Translations under genes and position numbers: made by a program
Assembly: GCA_947494335.1 (NCBI GenBank)
Contig: CANLUT010000004.1
Coordinates: forward strand, 124,001-188,000
Length of the DNA: 64,000 bases
Origin: Oligoflexales bacterium
Lineage (GTDB): Bacteria; Bdellovibrionota_B; Oligoflexia; Oligoflexales; RGVZ01
Direction of reading: 5' to 3'
Notes under the pieces: model-generated
The model's input: only the letters and a program-made list of their open reading frames with translations
What the model was told of the DNA's origin: nothing
Databases searched by the model: none
Part shown: positions 1 to 8,713 of the stretch, piece after piece
Numbering within the stretch: the stretch's first letter is position 1
Layout: each line of letters starts with the position of its first letter

Positions 1-1788
1 AGCTTTTGACTTACGAGTTGACGAACGCTGACGATCCTCAATTTTCTTTCGCTGTTCAGAAACAGAAGGCGCTCGACCTCGGTCATGCAAATAAGCTCGT
101 CCATCATCCGTCAAGCCTATTCGTGAATAATCGATCTGCTTACCGTTTTTCGTAAACGACTGTGCTGATTGAAACAAAAGTCCCTTTGCTTCAAGGTCCC
201 AGACAATTCCTTCAAACCTGCGACGACTCCAACCTTGAGGCTCAAACATCTCCCGAAAAAAATTTCCGCTGGTCTTGGACTGAAACGGGATCAACCCCTC
301 CAACAAGGTCTCTTGAGCCGTCTGATCCTCCGTGATGAGTTGCTGAACCATTTTTGTCGCTGACGAAGGGCCACGACAAACATCGCAAATCCCACAAGAC
401 TCCTCACTATCATCTCGATCACCAAAATGATGAATGAGATTCAACATTCGACAAACCTTACTTTGAGCAAACGAAAATGCCTTCGCCAACTGCTCCACAC
501 GATGACGCCTTTGCCTCAGGTAACTTCGCTCCCATAATCCGTCCATGGTCTCGAGCCGATGCTCAGACCCCACACGAATCCCACCATGAATCAAAAGCTT
601 CTCAAGAGCCGATTTAACTATATCGGGGCTCAGGCCTAGACGCCCGACCACCTCGTCGCGATCACTGGATCCCTGCTTCACGGCGTCAAGAACCCTTTCA
701 AGGATTGCAGGATCCGGATAGTTCAACTCTAAAAAGTAATCGTGCGTTTTACGATCTATCGGAGCGTACATAAGAATCGCATGACAAAGTTGGCCATCTC
801 GTCCAGCGCGTCCAATTTCCTGATAATAGCCTTCCACAGACCCTGGCATTGCTAGATGGATTACAGTTCTAACATTGGCCTTGTCCACCCCCATCCCAAA
901 AGCGATGGTCGCAACCATAACGTCGATCGAACCGCCCAAAAACGCGTCCTGGACCGTTTGACGATCACCAGTAGGCATGCCTGCATGAAAAACGCCGCAG
1001 GTGAACTTGTCTTTAAGTTCTGCCGCCGTGGACTCCGCGATTTTCCGCGTGGGAGCGTAGACAATTGCTGGAAGTCGACCTTGGTCCTTCAAAACCTCTA
1101 TCAACGACTCAGTTCGAGCTCCCGGAGTGATTTCCATTACATCGATAGCAATATTTTTACGCCTGAATCCGTGAATAAAAATATCTGGTCGTTTTAAGTT
1201 GAGCTGATCCACAATGTCTCTTTGAACTTCAGGAGTGGCTGTGGCCGTCAGCGCCACAATATTTGCAGGCCTCAGTCGAGCCAATCTAGGTCCCAACTGA
1301 CGATAATCGGCCCTGAAATCATGACCCCACATTGAGATACAGTGGGCCTCATCAACTGCAATCAGTGCTGGCTTGTGCTCCTCCAAAAAATCCAGAAAAC
1401 CAGGAACCCCAAGTCGCTCGGGTGCCACAAATAAAAACTGGAGTTGACCCGCGCGCCACTGTCTACAAGCCTCCCATGAATCAGGTCGGGAGCGACCAGA
1501 GTGAATCCGATCGGCGGCAATTCCAAGTGCTCTTAACTTACCAACCTGATCCTCTATCAATGCGATCAAGGGACTCACCACTAGCGCACGACCATCGACC
1601 CTAGCAACGGTGGGAAGTTGATAGCACAGAGACTTTCCAGCACCGGTTGGCATGACAAGTAAAACATCATTGCCGCGCCACGCTGATAAGCAAACATCTC
1701 GCTGACGGGGCCTGAATTCGGAAAATCCAAACACCTCATGCAAAACATGGTCAATCGATGAAAGTAGGCGTCCTGATTGATCAGTCAT
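1..1788 (-). CDS. recQ: ATP-dependent DNA helicase RecQ (3' end beyond window)
   Basis: Superfamily 2 3'-5' DNA helicase acting in recombination and replication-fork repair. The frame is open from the ATG at 1788 down to base 1, so the C-terminus lies outside the window. Visible in order: a Q-motif-like FRPRQ, Walker A TGAGKS, the DEAH box in VDEAHCIS, the RecQ-specific loop as SMWGHDFR (the family usually has SQWGHDFR), motif VI GRAGRDG, a winged-helix region and a Cys cluster ending CGICDVC that matches the RecQ zinc-binding subdomain. The start overlaps the stop of the upstream Bax1-like gene in ATGACTGA, so translation is probably coupled. It is the last visible gene of an XPB-Bax1-RecQ operon. 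Family assignment is secure; the presence of an HRDC domain cannot be judged. Confidence 0.95.
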   Translation of the reverse strand, partial: MTDQSGRLLSSIDHVLHEVFGFSEFRPRQRDVCLSAWRGNDVLLVMPTGAGKSLCYQLPTVARVDGRALVVSPLIALIEDQVGKLRALGIAADRIHSGRSRPDSWEACRQWRAGQLQFLFVAPERLGVPGFLDFLEEHKPALIAVDEAHCISMWGHDFRADYRQLGPRLARLRPANIVALTATATPEVQRDIVDQLNLKRPDIFIHGFRRKNIAIDVMEITPGARTESLIEVLKDQGRLPAIVYAPTRKIAESTAAELKDKFTCGVFHAGMPTGDRQTVQDAFLGGSIDVMVATIAFGMGVDKANVRTVIHLAMPGSVEGYYQEIGRAGRDGQLCHAILMYAPIDRKTHDYFLELNYPDPAILERVLDAVKQGSSDRDEVVGRLGLSPDIVKSALEKLLIHGGIRVGSEHRLETMDGLWERSYLRQRRHRVEQLAKAFSFAQSKVCRMLNLIHHFGDRDDSEESCGICDVCRGPSSATKMVQQLITEDQTAQETLLEGLIPFQSKTSGNFFREMFEPQGWSRRRFEGIVWDLEAKGLLFQSAQSFTKNGKQIDYSRIGLTDDGRAYLHDRGRAPSVSEQRKKIEDRQRSSTRKSKA

Positions 1789-2971
1789 GGCGGAGGATAG
1801 CCTTCCTCAAAATATTCGGGGTAGGAAATTGGCTAAACTCAAATCCGTATTTTGCAAACCATGCACTTTTCTCACAAAGCAGCCGCAAATCCGGATCCTT
1901 CAACAGTGACCGGTCAACCCCAATCAGCAAACGATCTGTTTTACATGCGGTGGCTGCTTCAATTCTTTGTTTCGCCTGACCCTTATGCCACGGATGAAAC
2001 AATTCAATACCCAGTTCTCGATTCTTAAACTGCACCGTGAAATCCGGAAAGCAATAGCTCTGACGCCCCAGATGAATAAAGTTATCACCAGGAATCATTT
2101 TAATTCCGTCCATATCAGCTGAGGCGACCAAGACGTCCTGAAACTCTTTGGGAATGTAGCCACCTTGTCCGCGCACCGAACGCGCGATAACTCCACAGCT
2201 ATGATCAAGTTCGAGGGAAACTTTCTTACCCCTCCATGTCAAACTTGATTTAAGTTTCCATTCTGGAAGCGAGGCAATAAACGGAAAAAAGTTCGCGATA
2301 CGCAGGGAATAACCTTGGATTTTGCCAAAAATCTTGAGGGGACCACTCAGCTCAAGATGAAGCTCGTTACACTCACGATTAACTTCAACATCAGACATTA
2401 AACGATTGAACTTAAGACGGCGCATCAATTCGCGTTTTTGCGGCACCGAGAGATTTGAAACTGATATGGAGACGTCGTTTGCAAGGCACAAAAAGGTTGT
2501 TACGTGGGACAAATTATATCGCTCTATCAATTCTTTTGTCCCAATGTCCGGAGAACCTTCCAAAATCCTTGCACTCGGCAAATCGGCGAAGATTTTTTGC
2601 TGCAGTCTATCGACAGACTCTCTCATGGCACCGGCCATTCTGCTATGGAGATCATCTAACGCAGGAACACACTCTCGTCGAATTGCCTCGGAAAACTGAA
2701 ACATCTTCCAGCGCAGATCCAACACCTCCGCCCCAGGCTCCGCGACCTTACTTTCGTCCATCATGATTTTAGCAAATGCACGCGATCTAGGCCCAGCACC
2801 CAAAGCTTTGATATCCTCCTCAACCTCTCCAACAATCCGACCAGAGGAACTCCCAAAAAGCTCACAAATAGACTCGGCGTCCGCGATGGCTTTGGCATCA
2901 CCGGCTTTAATGAATTTTGGAAAAAGTTTTCCGCTACGAACTGTAGCTTGAACCAGATCCTTGGTAAGCAT
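1781..2971 (-). CDS. Bax1-like nuclease (DUF790 family), XPB partner
   Basis: About 396 residues. It resembles the DUF790/COG3372 family, whose archaeal member Bax1 is the nuclease partner of XPB helicase. The central part has the family's pattern of a 'YNL..' helix, 'LKFNRLM' and 'LSGPLKIFG'. Near the C-terminus FPDF (P309-D310) followed by IELF (E323) is compatible with a PD-(D/E)xK nuclease core, though the usual Lys after the Glu is not obvious. Two in-frame starts exist, 2998 and 2971, both encoding MLTK. I chose 2971 because GAAGG lies 7 bases upstream. With that start it overlaps the helicase gene by 38 bases and recQ by 8. Family call is confident; the catalytic assignment is inferred. 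Confidence 0.8.
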   Translation of the reverse strand: MLTKDLVQATVRSGKLFPKFIKAGDAKAIADAESICELFGSSSGRIVGEVEEDIKALGAGPRSRAFAKIMMDESKVAEPGAEVLDLRWKMFQFSEAIRRECVPALDDLHSRMAGAMRESVDRLQQKIFADLPSARILEGSPDIGTKELIERYNLSHVTTFLCLANDVSISVSNLSVPQKRELMRRLKFNRLMSDVEVNRECNELHLELSGPLKIFGKIQGYSLRIANFFPFIASLPEWKLKSSLTWRGKKVSLELDHSCGVIARSVRGQGGYIPKEFQDVLVASADMDGIKMIPGDNFIHLGRQSYCFPDFTVQFKNRELGIELFHPWHKGQAKQRIEAATACKTDRLLIGVDRSLLKDPDLRLLCEKSAWFAKYGFEFSQFPTPNILRKAILRHD

Positions 2972-4352
2972 AATGCTGCCTTCGCCTTTGGTTAACATAA
3001 GTTTCTGATGTGCCTCGGGAGATTATCTCGTAGAGACACGCGCTCTTTCCTTCTTTATGCCTCAAAATTCGACCTAAGCGCTGAACGTGCTCGCGTACAG
3101 TACCACTTCCTGAAAGCACAACGCCAACACTCGCCTCTGGCACATCGACACCTTCATTTAAAACTTTTGATGTCGCAATGACTGTAATGTCGCCCGACCG
3201 GAAACACTCGAGAATCTTTGCTCTCTCAGCCGGCTTTGTATGATGCGTCAGAACTGGCACAAAGAACTCCCGCCCGATCTGGTATGCAAGAGAGTTCTCG
3301 TCGGTGAAGACAATCACGCGCTCGCCCCGATGGATTTGCAAGATTTTCCAAAGTTCTGTCAGCTTGCCGGACGCCGCTTGTGCAAGTCGCTTTTGTTCGC
3401 GGTATGCCTTCATGGCGTTTCGTCCTTGAGTCGAACGAGACGAAAGGGCAATGAATTGCGACCAACCATTGCCGTCCGAGAAATTAATACGATTGAAACG
3501 CAGAAAGTTTTTGTAAGTGGTTCGTGCCTCGTTGTATCGAACTAATTCGTCCGAAGTCATATCAACAAGAATCTGGACTACTTTATATGGCGCTAATGTC
3601 TTCTCTTCCAGTTCGCTGAACCGGCCTTCAAAGACGACATCACCAACCAGATCAAAGAGGATCTCTTCGCCTCCATCCGACCGCTCTACGGTTGCTGACA
3701 ATCCCAAACGGAAGGGAGCTATAAGACAACGGGCAATCATGGCATATCCGGGTGCCGGGAGATGGTGACATTCGTCAAATATAGCCAAACCAAATTTGGG
3801 TCCAAGTTTTTCAGCGTACATCGCCGCAGAGTCATAGGTTGCTATTGTGATTGGTTCAACCTGGTGACTCCCTCCCCCGAGAAGTCCCACGGGCGTATCA
3901 AAATACTTCGTGATCACGGCATGCCATTGATGCATCAAATCAATCGTAGGAACACAGATTAACGTGGGACGACCCACAGCTGTCATACACATCACAGCCA
4001 GAATGGTCTTACCTGCACCGGTGGGTAAACTCACGACACCGCGGCGTCCAGCCTCAGTCCAAGACTGAATGGCCTCCGCTTGATGGGAACGTGGAACAAT
4101 CGGAGACTTCAACTGAAGCCTCAGAAGATCGTAGGATCTAGCCAGGTCTTTCCACTTTACACCACAGTCTCGCAGCGCCAGTGCTATATCGCGATACCTG
4201 CGCCCCTCCGCCCGCCATTGGAGTGTTCGCTGGTCGCGCTTCACCCAATCCTCGAGTTTAGACATGACGACACCGTCAAATCCTTCGACGAGGATCGTTC
4301 CTTGCTCGTATCGAATATTCTGAGACTCGTGATCCATCACGGGTAAGACCAT
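2934..4352 (-). CDS. XPB-type DNA helicase (superfamily 2)
   Basis: 472 residues. XPB helicases translocate on DNA and, with Bax1 in archaea, form a helicase-nuclease used in nucleotide-excision-type repair. N-terminal residues 20-80 resemble the XPB damage-recognition region (a WRAEGRRYRDI stretch). Motifs then follow: SHQAEAI (Q-type), Walker A LPTGAGKT at 109-116, FDECH with the DECH box at 193-196, LSAT at about 218-221, and motif VI QRLGRILR near the C-terminus. Just after LSAT, where XPB proteins carry the Arg-Glu-Asp (RED) motif, this protein has VERSDG, that is Arg-Ser-Asp. ATG 4337 is an alternative start; neither start has a strong ribosome site. It is the first gene of the operon and pairs with the Bax1-like gene. 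Confidence 0.85.
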   Translation of the reverse strand: MVLPVMDHESQNIRYEQGTILVEGFDGVVMSKLEDWVKRDQRTLQWRAEGRRYRDIALALRDCGVKWKDLARSYDLLRLQLKSPIVPRSHQAEAIQSWTEAGRRGVVSLPTGAGKTILAVMCMTAVGRPTLICVPTIDLMHQWHAVITKYFDTPVGLLGGGSHQVEPITIATYDSAAMYAEKLGPKFGLAIFDECHHLPAPGYAMIARCLIAPFRLGLSATVERSDGGEEILFDLVGDVVFEGRFSELEEKTLAPYKVVQILVDMTSDELVRYNEARTTYKNFLRFNRINFSDGNGWSQFIALSSRSTQGRNAMKAYREQKRLAQAASGKLTELWKILQIHRGERVIVFTDENSLAYQIGREFFVPVLTHHTKPAERAKILECFRSGDITVIATSKVLNEGVDVPEASVGVVLSGSGTVREHVQRLGRILRHKEGKSACLYEIISRGTSETYVNQRRRQHYAYQGSGSSYSS

Positions 4353-4600
4353 ATAAATGATTGATTCAATTCAACGCAGAGCATAACCCGCAAGCGTTTC
4401 GGAGAAAACCGCAAACGAAGTGGATGTTATATAAAAATGTATTAAAATAAGGCTAATCAGGCATCAATTGTGACTACTTTTTGTGCGGATTTGGGTTATT
4501 AAGGTTTCTAGAGGACAAACACGTAAGAGCTCGTAGATTGATTAAAAAAACATCATCTTGACGTCACCGTATAGGGCGCGATCCAGAAAGCACAGCCAGA
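4353..4600. promoter_or_regulatory. Divergent intergenic region between XPB-type helicase and sulfite dehydrogenase-like gene
   Basis: 248 bases separating two divergent genes, AT-rich in the middle. It must hold promoters in both directions, but I cannot single out a convincing -35/-10 pair on either strand. No gene or RNA recognised. Confidence 0.4.
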
Positions 4601-6211
4601 ATGAAAGCTATCGTTATTTTAAGTTTGATCTTATCGACATCAGCGCTGGCCGCTAGTGACCGACTCCTAATCAAAAGAAGCGCGAGACCCATGATGGCAG
4701 AGGGATCCATTGAAGCGTTGCGCCCGTGGGAAACTCCTCTGGAGGGATTTTTTGTTCGTACTCATCACAATAGTTTGCCCACCAAAACTGATGACTCATG
4801 GGCCATATCTTTTGAAGGTCTTCTAAAAAAACCTCAGAAACTAAGCTTAAAACAACTCAAATCAAAAGTGACGGTCCAATTTCACGCTGTCTTGGAATGT
4901 TCTGGAAATGGTCGCGCTCTTTTTAACCCGCCTGTCTCCGGCATTCAGTGGAAAAGAGGCGCCGTAGGCAACGCTGAATGGAGAGGAATTCCAATTAAGG
5001 ACGTATTCGGTTTACTCGGTGTTTTGCCGACAGCGAAGTACGCAACGTTTGAAGGCTATGACGAACCTGTTATCCCTAGCAAAGCAAAATTTGTTCGCTC
5101 TATTCCGATCTCACTCCTATTAGAAACAGGAGCGATACTTGCTTTTGAAATGAACCGCGAGCCACTCCCAGTAGCCCATGGCGGTCCGGTAAGATTGGTG
5201 ATGCCAAATATTTACGGTCAAAACTGGATTAAATGGGTCAATAAAGTCGCATTCAGTGCGGAACCAGACTCGCGCGCATATGCGGCAAAGGCTTACCGGA
5301 TGCCAACAAAAACCTTGAAACCAGGCGATTCATGGGATCCAGTTAAAGAGGGACGCCCTATCGACTTCATCAAAGTTCAAACTATTTTCACCGATCCGAA
5401 ATCTGGAGACAGCGTCTTACCAGGAACCTACATAGCAAGAGGAAAAGCCTTTTCCGGCTCCGGCCCCATCGTGAAAGTTGAAATCTCCATCGATGCCGGA
5501 AAAACTTGGAACGTTGCAAAGCTTGCGCCTAGAGAGGAATACAGCTGGCAAGAATTTGAGTTTAGCGTGGATATCAAAGACGGCACTCAGTATGAGCTTA
5601 TATCTCGCGCGACAGACGCAAAAGGCAATGTCCAACCTTTGAATCAAGAATGGAATCCAAAAGGATACCTTTACAATGCCGCTGACCGAATATCTTTCAG
5701 CGGAAGTAAACAGCGAGCAAACTACACCCGGGGAATCGACTTGGTCACTCAGCACTGCCTAACATGCCATTCTCAGGAAATCATCGAGCAACAGAAATTG
5801 ACTAAATCTGATTGGGCTACAGTTATAAAGAAAATGGCAGACTATGGCCTAAACATCGACTCAGAAACTGTTGACACCATGGCTTCAGCGCTAGCCCAAC
5901 GTAACACTAACTTGGACCTGACGGGATCGGAAGACCCGATAGTGGATTTGTCCGCGCAACCTGAACTGATATTGCCGAAAAAATCCATGACGGGTCACGC
6001 AACAAGGGGAAAAAAGATTTTCTCAAACTATTGTGCCGCATGCCATGGCGTTGACGGACTCGGGAAAAACGGCCCACGACTAAAAGGCCGACTCATTCCA
6101 GACGCGATCTTTTACTCGTCGATCAAAAACGGCAAACGTCTTATGCCTTCATTCAAAAATCAGCTTAGCAACAAAGACATTGAAGATGTCAGGGCATGGA
6201 TTCACAATTAA
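4601..6211 (+). CDS. Secreted sulfite-oxidase-fold dehydrogenase fused to two cytochrome c modules
   Basis: 536 residues. Residues 1-18 look like a Sec signal peptide ending ALA; there is no twin-arginine motif. Residues about 40-230 match the molybdopterin domain of the sulfite oxidase family: ECSGNGR supplies the molybdenum-ligand Cys (C100), and HGGPVRLVMP followed by IYGQNWIKW is the family signature. A dimerisation-type immunoglobulin-like domain follows (about 240-370). Two haem-binding motifs lie in the C-terminal part, CLTCH at 386-390 and CAACH at 478-482, each in a small cytochrome c module. The predicted job is periplasmic oxidation of sulfite or a related substrate, with electrons passed through its own haems. 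The substrate is inferred. The gene stands alone on its strand and converges on the DUF3095 gene. Confidence 0.85.
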   Translation: MKAIVILSLILSTSALAASDRLLIKRSARPMMAEGSIEALRPWETPLEGFFVRTHHNSLPTKTDDSWAISFEGLLKKPQKLSLKQLKSKVTVQFHAVLECSGNGRALFNPPVSGIQWKRGAVGNAEWRGIPIKDVFGLLGVLPTAKYATFEGYDEPVIPSKAKFVRSIPISLLLETGAILAFEMNREPLPVAHGGPVRLVMPNIYGQNWIKWVNKVAFSAEPDSRAYAAKAYRMPTKTLKPGDSWDPVKEGRPIDFIKVQTIFTDPKSGDSVLPGTYIARGKAFSGSGPIVKVEISIDAGKTWNVAKLAPREEYSWQEFEFSVDIKDGTQYELISRATDAKGNVQPLNQEWNPKGYLYNAADRISFSGSKQRANYTRGIDLVTQHCLTCHSQEIIEQQKLTKSDWATVIKKMADYGLNIDSETVDTMASALAQRNTNLDLTGSEDPIVDLSAQPELILPKKSMTGHATRGKKIFSNYCAACHGVDGLGKNGPRLKGRLIPDAIFYSSIKNGKRLMPSFKNQLSNKDIEDVRAWIHN

Positions 6212-6240
6212 GCCGCTTTGAATCACTCTTGTGGCGACTT

Positions 6241-7425
6241 TCATCGTTTGAATATTGCAAGTTGTATCTTTAGCATTTTTGCAGCCATCGCATATCCGCC
6301 ATCACTTCCATCAACAAAATGCGCATGATCCTGTCCCGGTGTAAATACCAGACAAGTCATAATCGCCTCTGGAGATCGGTGTAAGCCATATACGAGCCTT
6401 CGATCGGCTTTCTGAGCGTCTAAATAATTCTTTAATTGCATCTCTTGCTCCAGAGTACCATCGACAATCATCTTCAACGCTCCGTCAAACTTCCTAAAGT
6501 CGGCGTTATCGACAACCTCACGTTTGTATCCTCCCCAGCGAGCGCCCATTAGTTTCAGGTTAAATCTAAATGCGATCGTGCCCACAACACTGATAACAGC
6601 AAGTGCAATAGAACCGATCAAATAATTCAAAGGCGTGCGACTTCGTGAACGAACAATTGCCTCACCTTTAAGACGCGCTAAGTTCGTAGTCAAACCAAGC
6701 TTACTTTCCGCCAATGGATGGTATTTTTTCTCATTGCCATAAATCTTTTGAATCTGATGGAGGTAATCTTGATAAACCTCTGCATGATGATCAGGATTTT
6801 TTTCCATACACTGGACAATGATCGCCAACTTCGACTCAAGCCTTGCTTTAACCGGCTTCCATCTACACTCAAATCCGGTGAAGTCCGCGGTAGGATTGAT
6901 GGAGCCATCATCTTTCACAAGGAACTCTGCACCAAGGACCTCATCTTTCATAACGTTCTCAGCCCAGGACCAGCCGTAGCCTGAGAAACTTGCCTGATTA
7001 ATCTTTTTACTGTGACGATATTTACAGACTTTCAGTCGATAGTCCCTTGCCAAGATGGCTCGAGCCGGCATCAAAGCAATTCGCAATTCAAGATTGAATC
7101 CATCGCCAGCCATGCGCCGCGCTCCGATCAATGCTGATTTTACTCCATCAACCATATGCGGGGGTATAGCCATTAAGGCTCCGTCACCACCAAATATAAA
7201 TGGCAATTCCGAATCGCGATCTACATTGATAACTGCCATCATTGTCGCAGCAGCGACCGTGTTAACATCCTTGTACCGACCAGCCTCGATGGCAACCGTC
7301 GATCCTTTTACATCCGCTATAACAATCCACCAGTCCTCTGGCAACGAGGCATGAACTGCACTATTTGTCGCTTCCGAGAATGACTCCAACGCCACCAAGT
7401 CTCTATAAAAATTGCGTGTTCCCAT
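6241..7425 (-). CDS. DUF3095 family membrane protein, cyclase-like N-terminus
   Basis: 394 residues, matching the DUF3095 family by its WWIVIADVKGST and FIFGGDGALMAIP segments. These resemble the two metal-binding strands of class III nucleotidyl cyclases, with Asp at D38 and D81. The similarity is my reading, and the later Asn/Arg catalytic pair of true cyclases is not recognisable. Residues about 267-288 form one hydrophobic span, with a basic cytoplasmic-type segment before it. The C-terminal 100 residues contain GQDHAHF and DGSDGGYAM, shared with the family. It begins 11 bases after the stop of the FHA-transglycosylase gene and is last in the FHA operon, so it probably acts in the same pathway. 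Biochemical function is unknown. Confidence 0.7.
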   Translation of the reverse strand: MGTRNFYRDLVALESFSEATNSAVHASLPEDWWIVIADVKGSTVAIEAGRYKDVNTVAAATMMAVINVDRDSELPFIFGGDGALMAIPPHMVDGVKSALIGARRMAGDGFNLELRIALMPARAILARDYRLKVCKYRHSKKINQASFSGYGWSWAENVMKDEVLGAEFLVKDDGSINPTADFTGFECRWKPVKARLESKLAIIVQCMEKNPDHHAEVYQDYLHQIQKIYGNEKKYHPLAESKLGLTTNLARLKGEAIVRSRSRTPLNYLIGSIALAVISVVGTIAFRFNLKLMGARWGGYKREVVDNADFRKFDGALKMIVDGTLEQEMQLKNYLDAQKADRRLVYGLHRSPEAIMTCLVFTPGQDHAHFVDGSDGGYAMAAKMLKIQLAIFKR

Positions 7426-7435
7426 CAGTCATCCC

Positions 7436-8701
7436 TTAATGTGCAATATCCCATCGATTCGGGTTTCGCCCGATAATCACCGCCGCGATAAATTTCGGAA
7501 CATACTCTACTGTTTCTTTTGGCAGAACGTGACGCAACTGCCAAAAGTCACTTGTTCTTTCTTTATTTACGGTTTGCTCAATCTGCCGTCGTTTCACACG
7601 ATATTGACCTGTGTTATAAGAGGCAATCGCAAGCAAATAACGCTCAGTACCAAACATAGTTAGGAGATCGCGAAAGTACTTTGAAGCAGCGCGGCTTGAG
7701 AGCGCCAGGTCGTTACGTTGGTCTCGCCCCCGGACAACAACTAAGCCATACTCCTTTCCGGTCTCTGGCATGAACTGCCAGGGGCCCGAAGCTCCGACTT
7801 GACTAACGGCATCCAAGTCGAAGTTTGACTCGACCCAGACAATATATCCGAGCTCGACGGGAAGATTACTATCAATCAACGTCCTTTCAATGACCGGCCA
7901 AAAATTTGCTTTACGCTCTAGAAGCACTCGATGGCCGTTATTTCTTGTAAATCGCTGAATATGTCTCTCCACCTCGCGAACGAAACCTGGATCCATCGCA
8001 GATGGCGGGGGGTCGCCGAATCGACGCGAAATTGCAACGATCTCGTCCCAAATGAACTGGCGCTCAGGCGTCATTTGAAAGGACTTTCGAGCCGCACGCT
8101 TTGGCTTTGTCGTAAACAACTTTGCGCTCAACTCACCACTCAGGACACCCAAATCTCCGAGAAGATCTCTTTTAACAACTGAGTCATCGGCGATTTGCGC
8201 TTTTTGGGCAAGTTGCAAATCCATTAATTGAGAATTTTGCCAACTGTAGATTGCACCACAAACAATGGCAATTATCAGAGCAATAATCCCGCGAGTCAAC
8301 GCCCTGCCATACCACGGCGTCTCGACTTCCTGTGCTATAGATTTATCTTTGATCATGCTAAAGCGGGTTAATTTTGTTACCTGAAGTGCGTTCCACCAAC
8401 TGCTTTGGAAAGTGGTTGTATGCCCCAGAGTGATCCTGTCTCCAGGTTTGAGCTCGATTGATCTATCTAGCTTTGTACCGTTTCGGAATGTTCCGAATTG
8501 ACTGCCCATATCTTTAAAACGAATCAAACCAGACGGATCATGAAAAATACAGGCGTGGGTGGGGCTGATTGTGGGATCGTCAGTTATACGAATCGCACAG
8601 TTCTCGCCAGAGCCGATAAAGTAATATTCTCCAGGGCCAATAGAGTATGCTTGTCCAGCAACCGGCCCAGTTTTGAATTTCATTGTAAAACGTCGACTCA
8701 T
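7436..8701 (-). CDS. FHA domain-TM-lytic transglycosylase (SLT/GH23) fusion
   Basis: About 421 residues. Residues 15-95 form an FHA phosphothreonine-binding domain: GSGENCAIRI, then ISPTHA in place of the usual SRxHA, then a Gly-Thr-x-x-Asn-Gly turn. One hydrophobic span at about 135-154 follows. The C-terminal half (about 265-415) is a soluble-lytic-transglycosylase domain of the MltD/Slt type, with the catalytic Glu in WVESNF (E291), then GASGPWQFMPETG and the ASYNTGQ signature. Topology predicts FHA in the cytoplasm and peptidoglycan cleavage in the periplasm. I prefer ATG 8701 (GAAGG five bases upstream) over GTG 8713, which directly abuts the previous stop. It is third in an FHA operon. 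The fusion is unusual; domain calls are secure. Confidence 0.88.
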   Translation of the reverse strand: MSRRFTMKFKTGPVAGQAYSIGPGEYYFIGSGENCAIRITDDPTISPTHACIFHDPSGLIRFKDMGSQFGTFRNGTKLDRSIELKPGDRITLGHTTTFQSSWWNALQVTKLTRFSMIKDKSIAQEVETPWYGRALTRGIIALIIAIVCGAIYSWQNSQLMDLQLAQKAQIADDSVVKRDLLGDLGVLSGELSAKLFTTKPKRAARKSFQMTPERQFIWDEIVAISRRFGDPPPSAMDPGFVREVERHIQRFTRNNGHRVLLERKANFWPVIERTLIDSNLPVELGYIVWVESNFDLDAVSQVGASGPWQFMPETGKEYGLVVVRGRDQRNDLALSSRAASKYFRDLLTMFGTERYLLAIASYNTGQYRVKRRQIEQTVNKERTSDFWQLRHVLPKETVEYVPKFIAAVIIGRNPNRWDIAH

Positions 8702-8713
8702 GCTAGCCTTCAC

